A DNA stretch of 64,000 nucleotides from JABSQH01 sp039177505 (GTDB lineage: Bacteria > Actinomycetota > Acidimicrobiia > Acidimicrobiales > Ilumatobacteraceae), in the NCBI GenBank assembly GCA_039177505.1, contig JBCDFR010000001.1, positions 62,001 through 126,000 on the forward strand. Direction: 5' to 3'. The notes below the pieces were generated by a model that was not told the origin of the DNA, did no database searches, and saw nothing but the letters and a program-made list of their open reading frames with translations. Every line of letters starts with the position of its first letter. The first letter of the stretch is position 1. The translations under genes were made by a program, and so were the position numbers. Positions 24,885-33,601 of the stretch are shown piece by piece.

Positions 24885-25409
24885 GTGGCACGTTCGTTGA
24901 TTGCCCTCGTCGCCGGCGTACTGCTCGCCATCGGGCTGGCGGGGGGCGCTGCGGTGGCCCACGACGCCAACGTCGACGCCAGTCCGGCATCGGGATCCAC
25001 GATCGATCAGCCGATCACCGAGGTCACGTTGACCTTCGACACCACGATCGGCGACGACGTCGAACTCGCCGTTCTCGACCCCGGCGAGACCGAACTCGAT
25101 TCGACCAGCTCGCGCATCTCCGACTTCTCGGCCAAGGTCGAGTTCGACCCGCTCGACGAAGAGGGCACCTACATCGTGCGCTACCTCACGACCGCCAGCG
25201 AAGACGGCCACCTGCTGGTCGGCGCGGTGCAGTTCACCTTCGGCGACGGTGGTGGTGCAAGCATCGTGCCGTGGATCGCGTTCGGCTTCGCTGCGGCGGC
25301 GATTCTTGCCGTCGGTGCGTGGTTCAGCCTGCGCAGCCACCGGCGGGCGACCGCTGGTGACCGATCAGTCGACGATGTCGACGACGATCTTTCCGACGTT
25401 GGCGTTTGA
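24885..25409 (+). CDS. CopC-domain copper-binding membrane protein
   Basis: A signal peptide ends at VAHD, so that the mature protein begins close to a histidine, as in CopC proteins where the N-terminal His binds Cu(II). The CopC beta-barrel follows (SPASGSTIDQPITEVTLTFD, GTYIVRYLTTASEDGH), then a single transmembrane helix (about 125-148) and an acidic tail. It probably handles copper outside the membrane, possibly for the oxidase. The GTG at 24885 is preferred over a TTG directly after the previous stop. The 3' end overlaps the convergent quinone oxidoreductase gene by 45 bases. Confidence 0.82.
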   Translation: MARSLIALVAGVLLAIGLAGGAAVAHDANVDASPASGSTIDQPITEVTLTFDTTIGDDVELAVLDPGETELDSTSSRISDFSAKVEFDPLDEEGTYIVRYLTTASEDGHLLVGAVQFTFGDGGGASIVPWIAFGFAAAAILAVGAWFSLRSHRRATAGDRSVDDVDDDLSDVGV

Positions 25410-26345
25410 TTCCATGAACGAGTGCGCCTCGCCGATGCGCTCGAAGGGGTAACGCGAGTCGATCACCGGCCGGAGCAGACCTCGCTCGAACAGCGGGTTA
25501 ACTTCGGCGATGAACCGCTGTGCGAGCGCAATCTTGCGTTCGATCGGCCGGCTGCGCAGCGTGGTGCCGATCCAGGTGACCCGCTTGGTGAGCAACAGGC
25601 CTAGGTTGACCGACGCATTGCCGCCGCCCATGAGGCCGACCTGCACAACGGTGCCGTCGATGGCTGCGGCGTGGAGATTGCGCTCGGCCTCTTCGCCGCC
25701 GACCACGTCGAGGACGACGTCGGCGCCGCCGGGCACGGCGTCGCGCCACGCCGCAAGCCAATCGGCGGGAGAGCGTTCGAGCACGACATCGGCGCCGAGG
25801 TCGCGGCAGGCCTGCGCCTTGCCAGCCGAGCACGTCACGGCGATGCGCGCCCCGATCGCGCGGGCGATCTGGATGGCGGCCGTTCCGACTCCCGATGCGC
25901 CGGCGTGCACAAGCGCCCAGCGTCCACTCGTCAATCCGCCCTGCACGACGAGCGCATCCCAGGCGGTGAGGAACACCTCGGGGATTGCCACGGCGTCGCC
26001 CGCGGCGACCGTACTGGGTATAGGGAGCGCCTGCCGGGCGTGCGTCACGACGCGCTCGGCGTAACAACCACCGGCCTCGATGCCCATCACGCGGTCACCG
26101 ATGCTCCATCCGGTCACGTCGGGCCCCAGCGCGGCCACGGTACCGGCGTACTCGAGGCCAGGAATCTCCACCTCGCGCCCGCGCGGGTCGGGATACATGC
26201 CCATTCGCTGCAGCACGTCGGCGCGGTTGAGCGCCGTCTGTTCGACCGCCACGGCGATTTCGCCGACCCCTGGTTCGGGGTCGGCGACCTCGCGGATGGT
26301 CAGGACCTCAGGGCCACCGTGATCGGCGAGAACGACTGCGCGCAT
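25365..26345 (-). CDS. NAD(P)H:quinone oxidoreductase, medium-chain dehydrogenase (PIG3-like)
   Basis: The 326-residue protein is a zinc-free member of the MDR superfamily related to quinone oxidoreductase and TP53I3/PIG3, which reduces quinones with NADPH. It shows the N-terminal GroES fold (ALNRADVLQRMGMYP, PGLEYAGTV) and the Rossmann motif HAGASGVGTAAIQIAR, plus the PIG3-type LMGGG and RSRPIERK segments. The ATG at 26345 fits the family start. It converges on and overlaps the CopC gene. Confidence 0.9.
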   Translation of the reverse strand: MRAVVLADHGGPEVLTIREVADPEPGVGEIAVAVEQTALNRADVLQRMGMYPDPRGREVEIPGLEYAGTVAALGPDVTGWSIGDRVMGIEAGGCYAERVVTHARQALPIPSTVAAGDAVAIPEVFLTAWDALVVQGGLTSGRWALVHAGASGVGTAAIQIARAIGARIAVTCSAGKAQACRDLGADVVLERSPADWLAAWRDAVPGGADVVLDVVGGEEAERNLHAAAIDGTVVQVGLMGGGNASVNLGLLLTKRVTWIGTTLRSRPIERKIALAQRFIAEVNPLFERGLLRPVIDSRYPFERIGEAHSFMESNANVGKIVVDIVD

Positions 26346-26370
26346 GCGCGGCACCCTACCGGTCAGGTTT

Positions 26371-27417
26371 TCACGAACGCCGAGTGAACACCACCGCGCC
26401 TGCGCCGAGCGCCAGCAAGCCGAGCGCCAGCGCGAGGATCGGCAACGTTTGCCGCGTGGCGCCGGTGGCCGGCAGCTCCGCGGCCAAGGTCGGAGGTGCC
26501 GCCGTCGGAGGTGCGGCAGTGGGAGGTGCGGCAGTCGGAGGTGCCGCAGTCGCTGTCGTTGTGGTCTCGGGCGTAGTCGTTGTTGAGGCGGTGACCTCGG
26601 GCGGCGTAGTCGTTCCGAGCGGGGTTGATTGCGTGGCCGTCGTGGTGGTCTCCGCTTCGGGAATGTCGTCGGCGGTCAACACCGCAACTACTGCCTCGTT
26701 GGGACCCACCGTAAACGCCGCACTCGGATCGTTGATGATCGCTGGGAGTCGCGAGACCGCGACGTCGACGGTCACTTCGTAGCCGTCAGCGCCGGAGATG
26801 CCGAACGTGTAGTCGCCGACCGGCAAGTCGAACTCGGCGCTGCTCGCCGAGTCGTTCGGTGCTGGATCGGTCCCAGAGTCGTACAGTGCGCCCCCGGAGT
26901 CGAACACCTCGACGATGAAGCCCGTTCCATCGGCGGTTCCGCCGTCGTCGTTGATGACCACGACATCGGCTGATACCGGCCGTTCCTCCCCCCGGATCGT
27001 GATCGCACAGCGCACCGACTCATCGTCTTGTCCGATGGTGAAGTATCCTTCCTCACGCGGGAGCCGCTGGGCGGCGAGGTCCGGAGAGCCGAGCACCCCA
27101 CATTCGCCACCGACCAACTCAAACCCCTCAGGCAAGTCGATCCCGAGCTGATAAAAGCCTGAGTCGAGGTCCGGGAGGTAGCAACCCGTGTCGCCAACCA
27201 CCGTGCATACTTCGTCGCTCAGATCGTTGCCGGTGGCGACGATGTCACCCTCAGTACCTTCGAAGATCTCGATGTCGACGTCCGACCTGTCGACGTCGCC
27301 GGCCTCGACGATCAGATCGACGGCAACAACAACATCTGGAACACCTGCCGATGCCGATGCCGCCGGTAGACCGAGCGCAGCCACGGCGCCGACGGCGGCT
27401 ACGAGAATTCTATGCAT
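26371..27417 (-). CDS. LPXTG-anchored surface protein 1
   Basis: The 348-residue protein has a signal peptide, two beta-domain regions (about 28-140 and 145-245), a Thr/Pro-rich stalk with four PPTAA-type repeats, and a cell-wall sorting signal LPATG followed by a hydrophobic helix and the tail FTRRS. It should be linked to peptidoglycan by a sortase, which is not encoded in the window. An AAAGGA site precedes the ATG at 27417. It is a paralogue of the next gene, sharing the VVVINDDGGTADGT and GDYTFGISG segments. The ligand is unknown. Confidence 0.85.
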   Translation of the reverse strand: MHRILVAAVGAVAALGLPAASASAGVPDVVVAVDLIVEAGDVDRSDVDIEIFEGTEGDIVATGNDLSDEVCTVVGDTGCYLPDLDSGFYQLGIDLPEGFELVGGECGVLGSPDLAAQRLPREEGYFTIGQDDESVRCAITIRGEERPVSADVVVINDDGGTADGTGFIVEVFDSGGALYDSGTDPAPNDSASSAEFDLPVGDYTFGISGADGYEVTVDVAVSRLPAIINDPSAAFTVGPNEAVVAVLTADDIPEAETTTTATQSTPLGTTTPPEVTASTTTTPETTTTATAAPPTAAPPTAAPPTAAPPTLAAELPATGATRQTLPILALALGLLALGAGAVVFTRRS

Positions 27418-27522
27418 TGCTGTCCTTTCCGCCCCGCAACCGCACCGAGCGAACGCTAGACGACCCGCTGGGTCCGGCGCATGGGTGATCCACTACTCAG
27501 ACGACTGGAGGACCACGCTGAA

Positions 27523-28677
27523 TCAGTGGCGGCGAGTGGCCAGGATCACTCCTGCCCCGAGCGCCAACAGACCGAGCGCCAACGCCATGATCGGCAACGT
27601 CTGCGACGTGGCACCGGTCGCCGGGAGTGAGGTGGCCAGCGGGGGCTGTGTCGGCGGCGGCGTGGTCGCCGCTGCTTGCGTCGCCGGTGCCTGCGTCGTC
27701 GGGACCGCTGTCGTCGCTACCGCTATGGTCGGTGCCGCCGTGGTCGATGCCGCAGTGCTGGTCGTTTCCCCCGCCGGGATGTCGTCAGCGGTGATCACGC
27801 CGGCAGCGGATTGATCTTGGGTCACGGAAAACTCGGCGCTCGGATCGTCGATGATCGCCAGTTCCTGTTCGACCACCACGGTCACTTCAGCGCTCACCTC
27901 GTACCCGTCGGTGCCGGATACGCCGAAGGTGTAGTCGCCCGGCGGCAGGAGGAACTCCGCCGACGCGGTGGGGTCGTTCGGGCCCGGGTCGGGCTTCGAG
28001 TCGACCAGCAAGCCCCCTTCGTTGAACACCTCGACCATGAACGTCGAGCCGTCGGCGGTGCCGCCATCGTCGTTCACGACGACCACATCGGCGATGACAA
28101 CCTGGCTGACGTACTCCACCGTGACCAGACAACTCACCGGTGTCTCGCCGTCGATCTCGAACTCGCCCTCCATGCCTTCGAAGCGCTCGTTAAGACCATC
28201 CGCGTCGTCCTCCAAGTTGTCGATGACCTCCTCGTAGTCTTCCTCGAGTTCGTCGAGGAAGTCGCCCGGGAAGTCGCCCGGGAAGTCGTCGGGTGGCGGA
28301 GGAACGAAATCCGAGCATTCCACGCCACTCAGGACATAACCGGCCGGGAGTTCCGCGCCGAGCTGGTACAGACCCTGCGCGTCGTCCGGAGGCGTCAACT
28401 CGACAAGGAAACACGGCGGTGTGTCAAACCGCGGGCTGCGATCGCAGCGGTCCTCGGACGGATCGCTGCCCGACGCCACCATCGATCCGGTGGTGCGACT
28501 GAACACTTCGATCGTGATGCCGGAGACGTCCACAGGGCCGTTGTCCACCGAGACATCGACCAGCACGCTGGCAGCGGACAGCCTCGGCTCAATCTGCCCC
28601 CCTCCGCCCGACACCGGAGACGACACCAGACCGACACCTCCGAGAGCTAGGACCATCGCCAAGATCTGTCGCTTCAT
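27523..28677 (-). CDS. LPXTG-anchored surface protein 2
   Basis: This 384-residue paralogue of the downstream gene has a signal peptide, similar beta domains, a Thr/Pro stalk and an LPATG sorting signal with the tail ATRRH. It differs by a strongly acidic insertion of about 45 residues (near 130-175, containing DFPGDFPGDF and EELDEL-like Asp/Glu runs), which could bind cations. A GAAAGG site precedes the ATG at 28677. The two genes are 105 bases apart on the same strand, most likely a tandem duplication followed by divergence. Confidence 0.85.
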   Translation of the reverse strand: MKRQILAMVLALGGVGLVSSPVSGGGGQIEPRLSAASVLVDVSVDNGPVDVSGITIEVFSRTTGSMVASGSDPSEDRCDRSPRFDTPPCFLVELTPPDDAQGLYQLGAELPAGYVLSGVECSDFVPPPPDDFPGDFPGDFLDELEEDYEEVIDNLEDDADGLNERFEGMEGEFEIDGETPVSCLVTVEYVSQVVIADVVVVNDDGGTADGSTFMVEVFNEGGLLVDSKPDPGPNDPTASAEFLLPPGDYTFGVSGTDGYEVSAEVTVVVEQELAIIDDPSAEFSVTQDQSAAGVITADDIPAGETTSTAASTTAAPTIAVATTAVPTTQAPATQAAATTPPPTQPPLATSLPATGATSQTLPIMALALGLLALGAGVILATRRH

Positions 28678-28855
28678 GATGCACCTTTCCCCGAACCAGC
28701 TGTGAACCCGGTGTCACATACCTTGTGAATGCCGCCACACTAGGCGACACCGAGCACCGTGGCGCAAGTAGTCGACTGCTCACGCTAGGTGGTCGCCCTC
28801 ACGGGTCGATCGAGCTCGACCACTACTCGCGCCGGCTCCCAGCGCGCCCGCCCAA

Positions 28856-29770
28856 TCAGACGCGGCCGTCGAGCAATTCGATCATTGCTGCGAAGGTGGC
28901 GCCGTCGGGTGCCGACGCCAGCGCAGCAGTGCGTGGGACATGGTCGCCTTGGGTCCAATAGGCCGCCATTACCTCGGCGAAGTCCTCGCTCGGCTGGCGG
29001 GCCCAGTTGTCGACGCTGTGCGGGCCAGGCTCGCGCCACGGTGTGTCGACATCGATCCCCCGCAACTCGCGGTACGCGACTCGGTCGTCGTCGGTCAACC
29101 ATTCAGCGTCGACCGCGTGGCCCCACTCGTGCAGCACGGTCACGACGTACTCCGCGAGCGGACGGTTCCGGTTGGCGTGGATCACGATCGTCTTCGTCTC
29201 GATGTCGGCCGTACCACCGGTGCCCGACATCGGGCCGGCGATCTCGATCGTCCACTCGGGCAGTGCCGCCTCGAAGTCGAACAGCTCCCGCGCCAAGGTG
29301 ATCGCCTCGTCGATCTTGGCCTCGACCTCCTCGATCGATTCGGCGTCGATGGCGCGGGTGAACACCCGCCCGCAGGCGTCGTCGACACACACCGTGTGCG
29401 CGCCTTCGTCGAGGATCTCCACGCGCATGGTGAACGTCCCGTCGGAACCGACGTCGACGGTGGCATCGGGCCGCGATTCATCATCGACCGTCACGACTGC
29501 TTCACGGGCCGCCCCAGTGCCGTTCATCTCGGCGATGGCGTTCTCCGGGCTCCACAAGCGCTCGACCACGATCGAGCCGCCGGCATCGGTCGTCGCTGTG
29601 CCCGACGCATCGGCCGGAGCGAGAGAGGTGGTCGGTGCAGCGATCGAGGTCGATCGGGAAGTGTCGTCGGGTGCCGGCTCGGCGTCACTAGTCGCGTCGG
29701 CGCACGCCGTCAGTGCGAGCGCCGATGCGACGGCGAGTTCAGCCGCCCGTAGTCGGCGCGGGCTGGTCAT
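28856..29770 (-). CDS. Putative zincin metallopeptidase lipoprotein
   Basis: The 304-residue protein starts with a signal ending in LTAC, a lipobox, and an acidic linker. A beta domain (about 65-145) is followed by a helical domain containing VLHEWGHAVDAEW, an HExxH zinc motif, and about 45 residues later PSEDFAEVMAAYW with a likely third ligand glutamate. This fits a gluzincin or related minimal metallopeptidase acting outside the cell. The ATG at 29770 gives the signal peptide at the N-terminus and overlaps the end of orn by 32 bases. The substrate is unknown. Confidence 0.75.
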   Translation of the reverse strand: MTSPRRLRAAELAVASALALTACADATSDAEPAPDDTSRSTSIAAPTTSLAPADASGTATTDAGGSIVVERLWSPENAIAEMNGTGAAREAVVTVDDESRPDATVDVGSDGTFTMRVEILDEGAHTVCVDDACGRVFTRAIDAESIEEVEAKIDEAITLARELFDFEAALPEWTIEIAGPMSGTGGTADIETKTIVIHANRNRPLAEYVVTVLHEWGHAVDAEWLTDDDRVAYRELRGIDVDTPWREPGPHSVDNWARQPSEDFAEVMAAYWTQGDHVPRTAALASAPDGATFAAMIELLDGRV

Positions 29771-30365
29771 CGACGGTGGGGCTCGGCTCGTCGGCCGGCC
29801 GCTCGGGGAGTTCGAGCACGTCGGCGGCAACGAATGCGTACTGCCGGTAGAACTCGAGCTCGGCCACCGACGCGCGGATGTCGTCGAGCGCCCGGTGAGC
29901 GCCCTTGCCTTGTGGCCGACGGCCGTCGAGGTCCGGGTACCACCGCTTCACCAGCTCTTTGATGCTCGACACATCGATCGACCGGTAGTGCAGGTGGTGC
30001 TCGATGTCGGGAAGATACGCCGCAAGAAACCGGCGGTCGGTGCCGATCGAGTTGCCGCAGAGGGGGACGGTCATCGGCTCGGGCACGTGCCGTTGGATGA
30101 ACTCGAGGGTCGCGTTGCCTGCGTCGTCGAGACTCACGGTCGACGCGCGGATCTGATCGAGCAGGCCCGAACGGGTGTGCATGTCGACCACGAAGGGGTC
30201 CATCGCAGCCAAGACCTCGTCGGGCTGGTGGATGACGAGGTCGGGCCCCTCTTCGACGATCTGCAGATCGTCGTCGGTGACGAGGGTGGCGATCTCGACG
30301 ATGACGTCGCTGGTGTGATCGAGTCCGGTCATCTCCAGATCCATCCACACCAGCACGTCCGACAT
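29739..30365 (-). CDS. orn: Oligoribonuclease
   Basis: The 208-residue DEDDh 3'-5' exonuclease degrades dinucleotides and pGpG at the end of RNA turnover. Motifs are visible: WMDLEMTGLD (ExoI), GNSIGTDRRFL (ExoII) and GAHRALDDI (ExoIII with the catalytic His). The C-terminal tail of about 25 residues is Pro-rich and longer than usual. The start is the ATG at 30365. Orn is standard in actinobacteria. Confidence 0.95.
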   Translation of the reverse strand: MSDVLVWMDLEMTGLDHTSDVIVEIATLVTDDDLQIVEEGPDLVIHQPDEVLAAMDPFVVDMHTRSGLLDQIRASTVSLDDAGNATLEFIQRHVPEPMTVPLCGNSIGTDRRFLAAYLPDIEHHLHYRSIDVSSIKELVKRWYPDLDGRRPQGKGAHRALDDIRASVAELEFYRQYAFVAADVLELPERPADEPSPTVDDQPAPTTGG

Positions 30366-30425
30366 CGTAGAGCGGCAGTGCACGGTGACGACGATCGCGA
30401 CCCGAGGTGCCAACATCGATGCACC

Positions 30426-31064
30426 ATGGCGCCGACCGATGGACTCGAACGAGCTGCGACGCTCACCGAGCTACTCGAGACCGACGGCGTGGTCGAACAG
30501 TGCGTCATCCGCTCCGGCAGCCGTGGGCGCCTCGGTGTGATGGCGTATCACGGTGGATCCCTCGAGGAGATGACCGACGTGATCGGCGAACGCGCCGCCG
30601 AACGGTCCTGCGCCTCGTATTACGCCATCATCCAGCCGTCGAGCACTCGCCGCCATCTGGCCTCGACGAAGGTCCGACCGGCCGAGTCACCCGCACTCGC
30701 CCGATTCGTCGATGCGGTCGACGTCGTGATGACGGTTCACGGCTTCGGACGGCGCGGCATGTTCTCGTCGTTGCTGCTCGGGGGTGGGAATCGCGAGTTC
30801 GCCGAACACGTCGGTACGGCATTGCGCCGGACGTTGCCGGCCTATGACGTGGTGACCGACCTCGAACGCATCCCAGCCGCGCTGCGCGGCGTGCATCCGG
30901 ACAATCCGGTGAATCTGCCGCGCGACGGCGGCGTGCAGGTCGAGTTGCCGCCGCGGGTGCGCGGGTCGAGTCCGATGTGGTGGGACTGGGAGGGCCCGGG
31001 GCTAACGCCCCACACCGAACGACTCATCGACGGACTCGTCGACGCGTTGACGAGCTGGGCGTAG
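30426..31064 (+). CDS. Poly-gamma-glutamate hydrolase family protein (YjqB-like)
   Basis: The 212-residue protein matches the zinc-dependent poly-gamma-glutamate hydrolase family, often from phages and Bacillus (YjqB). The conserved blocks are VMAYHGGSLEEMTDVI with the metal-binding His and Glu, HLASTKV, and VVMTVHGFG...LLLGGGN with a second His. The ATG at 30426 lies 60 bases from the divergent orn start. The 3' end overlaps the convergent histidine kinase gene by 63 bases. Whether it acts on poly-glutamate or another amide polymer is unknown. Confidence 0.8.
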   Translation: MAPTDGLERAATLTELLETDGVVEQCVIRSGSRGRLGVMAYHGGSLEEMTDVIGERAAERSCASYYAIIQPSSTRRHLASTKVRPAESPALARFVDAVDVVMTVHGFGRRGMFSSLLLGGGNREFAEHVGTALRRTLPAYDVVTDLERIPAALRGVHPDNPVNLPRDGGVQVELPPRVRGSSPMWWDWEGPGLTPHTERLIDGLVDALTSWA

Positions 31065-32150
31065 CGCCGACGACGCGGCGACCGGCACCTGCACTTCGAC
31101 GACGCCGCCGGGGCCGGGCCCGATGGCGATACGGCCGCCGTGGGCTGCCACGATGCCGCGAGCGATCGACAGTCCGAGCCCGGCGGTGCCGGTGCGCGTG
31201 TCTCGTGCCGGGTCGGCGCGGGTGAACGGCTCGAAGGCCCGCTCGCGGAAGCCCGGCGGAAATCCCGGGCCCTCGTCGGCGACACGCAGACGGGCCTCGC
31301 TGCCCATCTGTTCGAGCGTGACGGTGACCACCGAGTCGTCGGGCGAGTAACGAATGGCGTTGTCGAGCAGGTTGCGGACGACGCGTCCGATCTGTGGTCC
31401 GTCGGCTTCCACGACCACACGGCGCTCGGCGTCGAGGAGCAGCTTGATACTGCGGCTCTCGGCGAGGGGGCGCACCGTCTCCATTGCTTCGTCGGCCAGC
31501 TCGGTGAGGTCGAGGCGCGTGCGATGCAGATCGAGGGTGCCGCTGACCAGGCGCGTGTGCAGCTGGAGATCGTCGACCAGGGCCGACAGCGCGCGCACTT
31601 GGCGTTCCATGCCCTTCAGGTACTGGTCGGGATCGGCGGCGACACCATCACGGATCGCCTCGACCGAGGCACGCAGCGCCGCAAGCGGGGTGCGCAGATC
31701 GTGGCTGATCGACGACAACATCAACGCCCGCTCGTTCTCGATGGCATCGAGGCGGTCGACCATGCGGTCGAACATCTCGGCGGCCTCACCGAGCTCGTCG
31801 TTGCGGATCACTCCGGTACGTGCACTGAGGTCGCCGTCGGCGACGCGCATCGCGGCGTCACAGATGCGTTTGGCGTCGCGCGCCACCGGCCGCGCCAGCA
31901 ACATCGCCGCAAGCGCAGCCGCCATCACCGCCGGGATCAGCGCCCACATCAACATCGTGACGTCGTGGTCGGAGATGAACATCGTCTGCGCGGCAACGGC
32001 GATCATCAACAAGGCGACGCCGAGCACGGCGAGCTGGGCGGCGAGAAAGCGCCGGCCAAGACGGTTCATCGCGTGGGCCCGGTGCACCGGCAGCTCGTCC
32101 CACGGGCTGGGTGCTGTGTCGTCGGTGGTCGAGATCGCGGTGTTGCTCAT
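31002..32150 (-). CDS. Sensor histidine kinase (HAMP-HisKA-HATPase)
   Basis: The 382-residue membrane kinase has two transmembrane helices (about 33-55 and 68-88), a HAMP linker (ARPVARDAKRICDAAMRV), a HisKA dimerisation helix with the phospho-accepting His150 in SSISHDLRTPLAAL, and a HATPase domain with the N box NLLDNAIRYSPD and G boxes DEGPGFPPG and TAGLGLSIARG. The short sensor region suggests membrane-associated signals. It is coupled to the upstream response regulator gene by an ATGA overlap at 32147-32150, so the pair works together. Confidence 0.93.
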   Translation of the reverse strand: MSNTAISTTDDTAPSPWDELPVHRAHAMNRLGRRFLAAQLAVLGVALLMIAVAAQTMFISDHDVTMLMWALIPAVMAAALAAMLLARPVARDAKRICDAAMRVADGDLSARTGVIRNDELGEAAEMFDRMVDRLDAIENERALMLSSISHDLRTPLAALRASVEAIRDGVAADPDQYLKGMERQVRALSALVDDLQLHTRLVSGTLDLHRTRLDLTELADEAMETVRPLAESRSIKLLLDAERRVVVEADGPQIGRVVRNLLDNAIRYSPDDSVVTVTLEQMGSEARLRVADEGPGFPPGFRERAFEPFTRADPARDTRTGTAGLGLSIARGIVAAHGGRIAIGPGPGGVVEVQVPVAASSALRPARQRVDESVDESFGVGR

Positions 32151-32836
32151 GGCTCGAACCGGTAGCCGACACCCCACACCGTGGTGATCCACCGCGGATG
32201 TTCGGGGTCGTTCTCGATCTTGTTGCGGATGCGGCGGACGTGCACGGTGACGGTGGCCGGGTCCTGCCACTCGGGCGACGACTGCCAGACCGATTCGAGC
32301 AGCTCGGCGCGGGAGAACACCTGGCGCGGCGAGCCGGCGAGAAACGCCAGCACGTCGAACTCCTTCGGCGTGAGCTCGATGCTCTCGCCGTTGAGGGTGA
32401 CCTCGCGGCTGAGCGGTTCGATGCGCAGGTCGCCGAAGTCGAGCGGCTGGGGCGACGACACGCTACGGCCGCCCGTGCGGCGCAGCACGCCGTTGACACG
32501 GGCGGCGAGTTCACGAGGCGAGAACGGTTTGACGACGTAGTCGTCGGCTCCGAGTTCGAGCCCGGAGACCCGGTCGGTCTCCTCCGCGCGGGCGGTGAGC
32601 ATGATCACCGGGATGTCGCTGGACGACCGGACGCGTCGCAAGATGTCGAGACCGTTCACGCCCGGCAGCATCATGTCGAGCACGACCAGGTCGGGTGGGT
32701 CGGCGTCGAGGAGTTCGAGTGCGGTGTTGCCGTCGGCGGCCTCGGCGACGTCGTGGCCGTCACGCCGTAGGTACCCGACGACGACTTCGCGCACGGTCGG
32801 CTCGTCGTCGACCACCAGGACCTTCGTTGACGTCAT
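32147..32836 (-). CDS. OmpR-family response regulator
   Basis: The 229-residue regulator has a receiver domain with Asp54 in VVLDMMLPG, the signalling Thr in MLTARAEETD and Lys in DDYVVKPFS, and a C-terminal winged helix (LTPKEFDVLAFLAG, ATVTVHVRRIRNKI, VWGVGYRF). Its partner kinase follows directly. The regulated genes are not evident; the neighbouring pdxH-serS genes are housekeeping. Confidence 0.94.
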   Translation of the reverse strand: MTSTKVLVVDDEPTVREVVVGYLRRDGHDVAEAADGNTALELLDADPPDLVVLDMMLPGVNGLDILRRVRSSSDIPVIMLTARAEETDRVSGLELGADDYVVKPFSPRELAARVNGVLRRTGGRSVSSPQPLDFGDLRIEPLSREVTLNGESIELTPKEFDVLAFLAGSPRQVFSRAELLESVWQSSPEWQDPATVTVHVRRIRNKIENDPEHPRWITTVWGVGYRFEP

Positions 32837-32932
32837 GAATCCAGCCTCGCTCCATTCCGTCGGCGCTTCAACCCCGACGTCGATCCGTTTTCGGTTCGTT
32901 GTGTAACGGCGGTCTCAGAGACCACCGCTACA

Positions 32933-33601
32933 TCAGGGTGCGAGACGTTCGATCATCCACTCACCGGAGTCGTCGCGGCGGTAGCGCAACCGGTCGTGGA
33001 GTCGACTGGGGCGCCCCTGCCAGAACTCCCACTCGCTCGGCACGAGGCGCCATCCGCCCCACCCGTCTGGGCGTGGGACGTCGTGGTCGGCGAACTGTTC
33101 GTCGTAGGCGGCGACCCGCTCTTCGAGCACGGACCGGTCGGCGATCACTTCGCTCTGCGGTGATGCCCACGCCCCGATTTGGCTGCCGCGCGGGCGCGAT
33201 GCGAAGTAGGCGTCGCTGTGTTCAGGCGACACCCGCTCGACCCGTCCGCGGACCCGCACCTGCCGATGCAGGTCGAGCCATGCGAACAGGGCTGCGGCGC
33301 CCGAGGCGGCATCGAGTTGCCGACTCTTGGCGCTGTGGTAGTTGGTGTAGAAGACGACGCCACCGTCTTCGACTTCGCGGGCCAGCACGATACGTGCGTC
33401 GGGCACGCCGTCGAGGCCGACGGTCGCCACGTTCATGGCGTGCGGTTCGGCCACTCCGGCCGCAGCGGCCTCGTCGTGCCAGGTCCACCACTGGGCGGCC
33501 GGGTCGGGGTCGACGTCGCCGACATCGAGCCCGGCGGTTTCGTACTGCTGGCGGCGAGCGCGCAGCCCGGCGGCCCGGTCGTCGGTCCTGAAGTCGGTCA
33601 T
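32933..33601 (-). CDS. pdxH: Pyridoxamine 5'-phosphate oxidase
   Basis: The 222-residue FMN enzyme oxidises pyridoxamine or pyridoxine phosphate to pyridoxal phosphate. The family's features are seen: PHAMNVATVGLDGVPDARIVL, FYTNYHSAKSRQL, RPRGSQIGAWASPQS and the C-terminal RLRYRRDDSGEWMIERLAP. The ATG at 33601 overlaps the serS stop by four bases (ATGA), so the two are coupled. Confidence 0.95.
   Translation of the reverse strand: MTDFRTDDRAAGLRARRQQYETAGLDVGDVDPDPAAQWWTWHDEAAAAGVAEPHAMNVATVGLDGVPDARIVLAREVEDGGVVFYTNYHSAKSRQLDAASGAAALFAWLDLHRQVRVRGRVERVSPEHSDAYFASRPRGSQIGAWASPQSEVIADRSVLEERVAAYDEQFADHDVPRPDGWGGWRLVPSEWEFWQGRPSRLHDRLRYRRDDSGEWMIERLAP

Noticed and set aside
26460..26560. CRISPR-like short repeats
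   Set aside because: The repeats of about 15 bases encode PPTAA units in the stalk of an LPXTG protein, without spacers.
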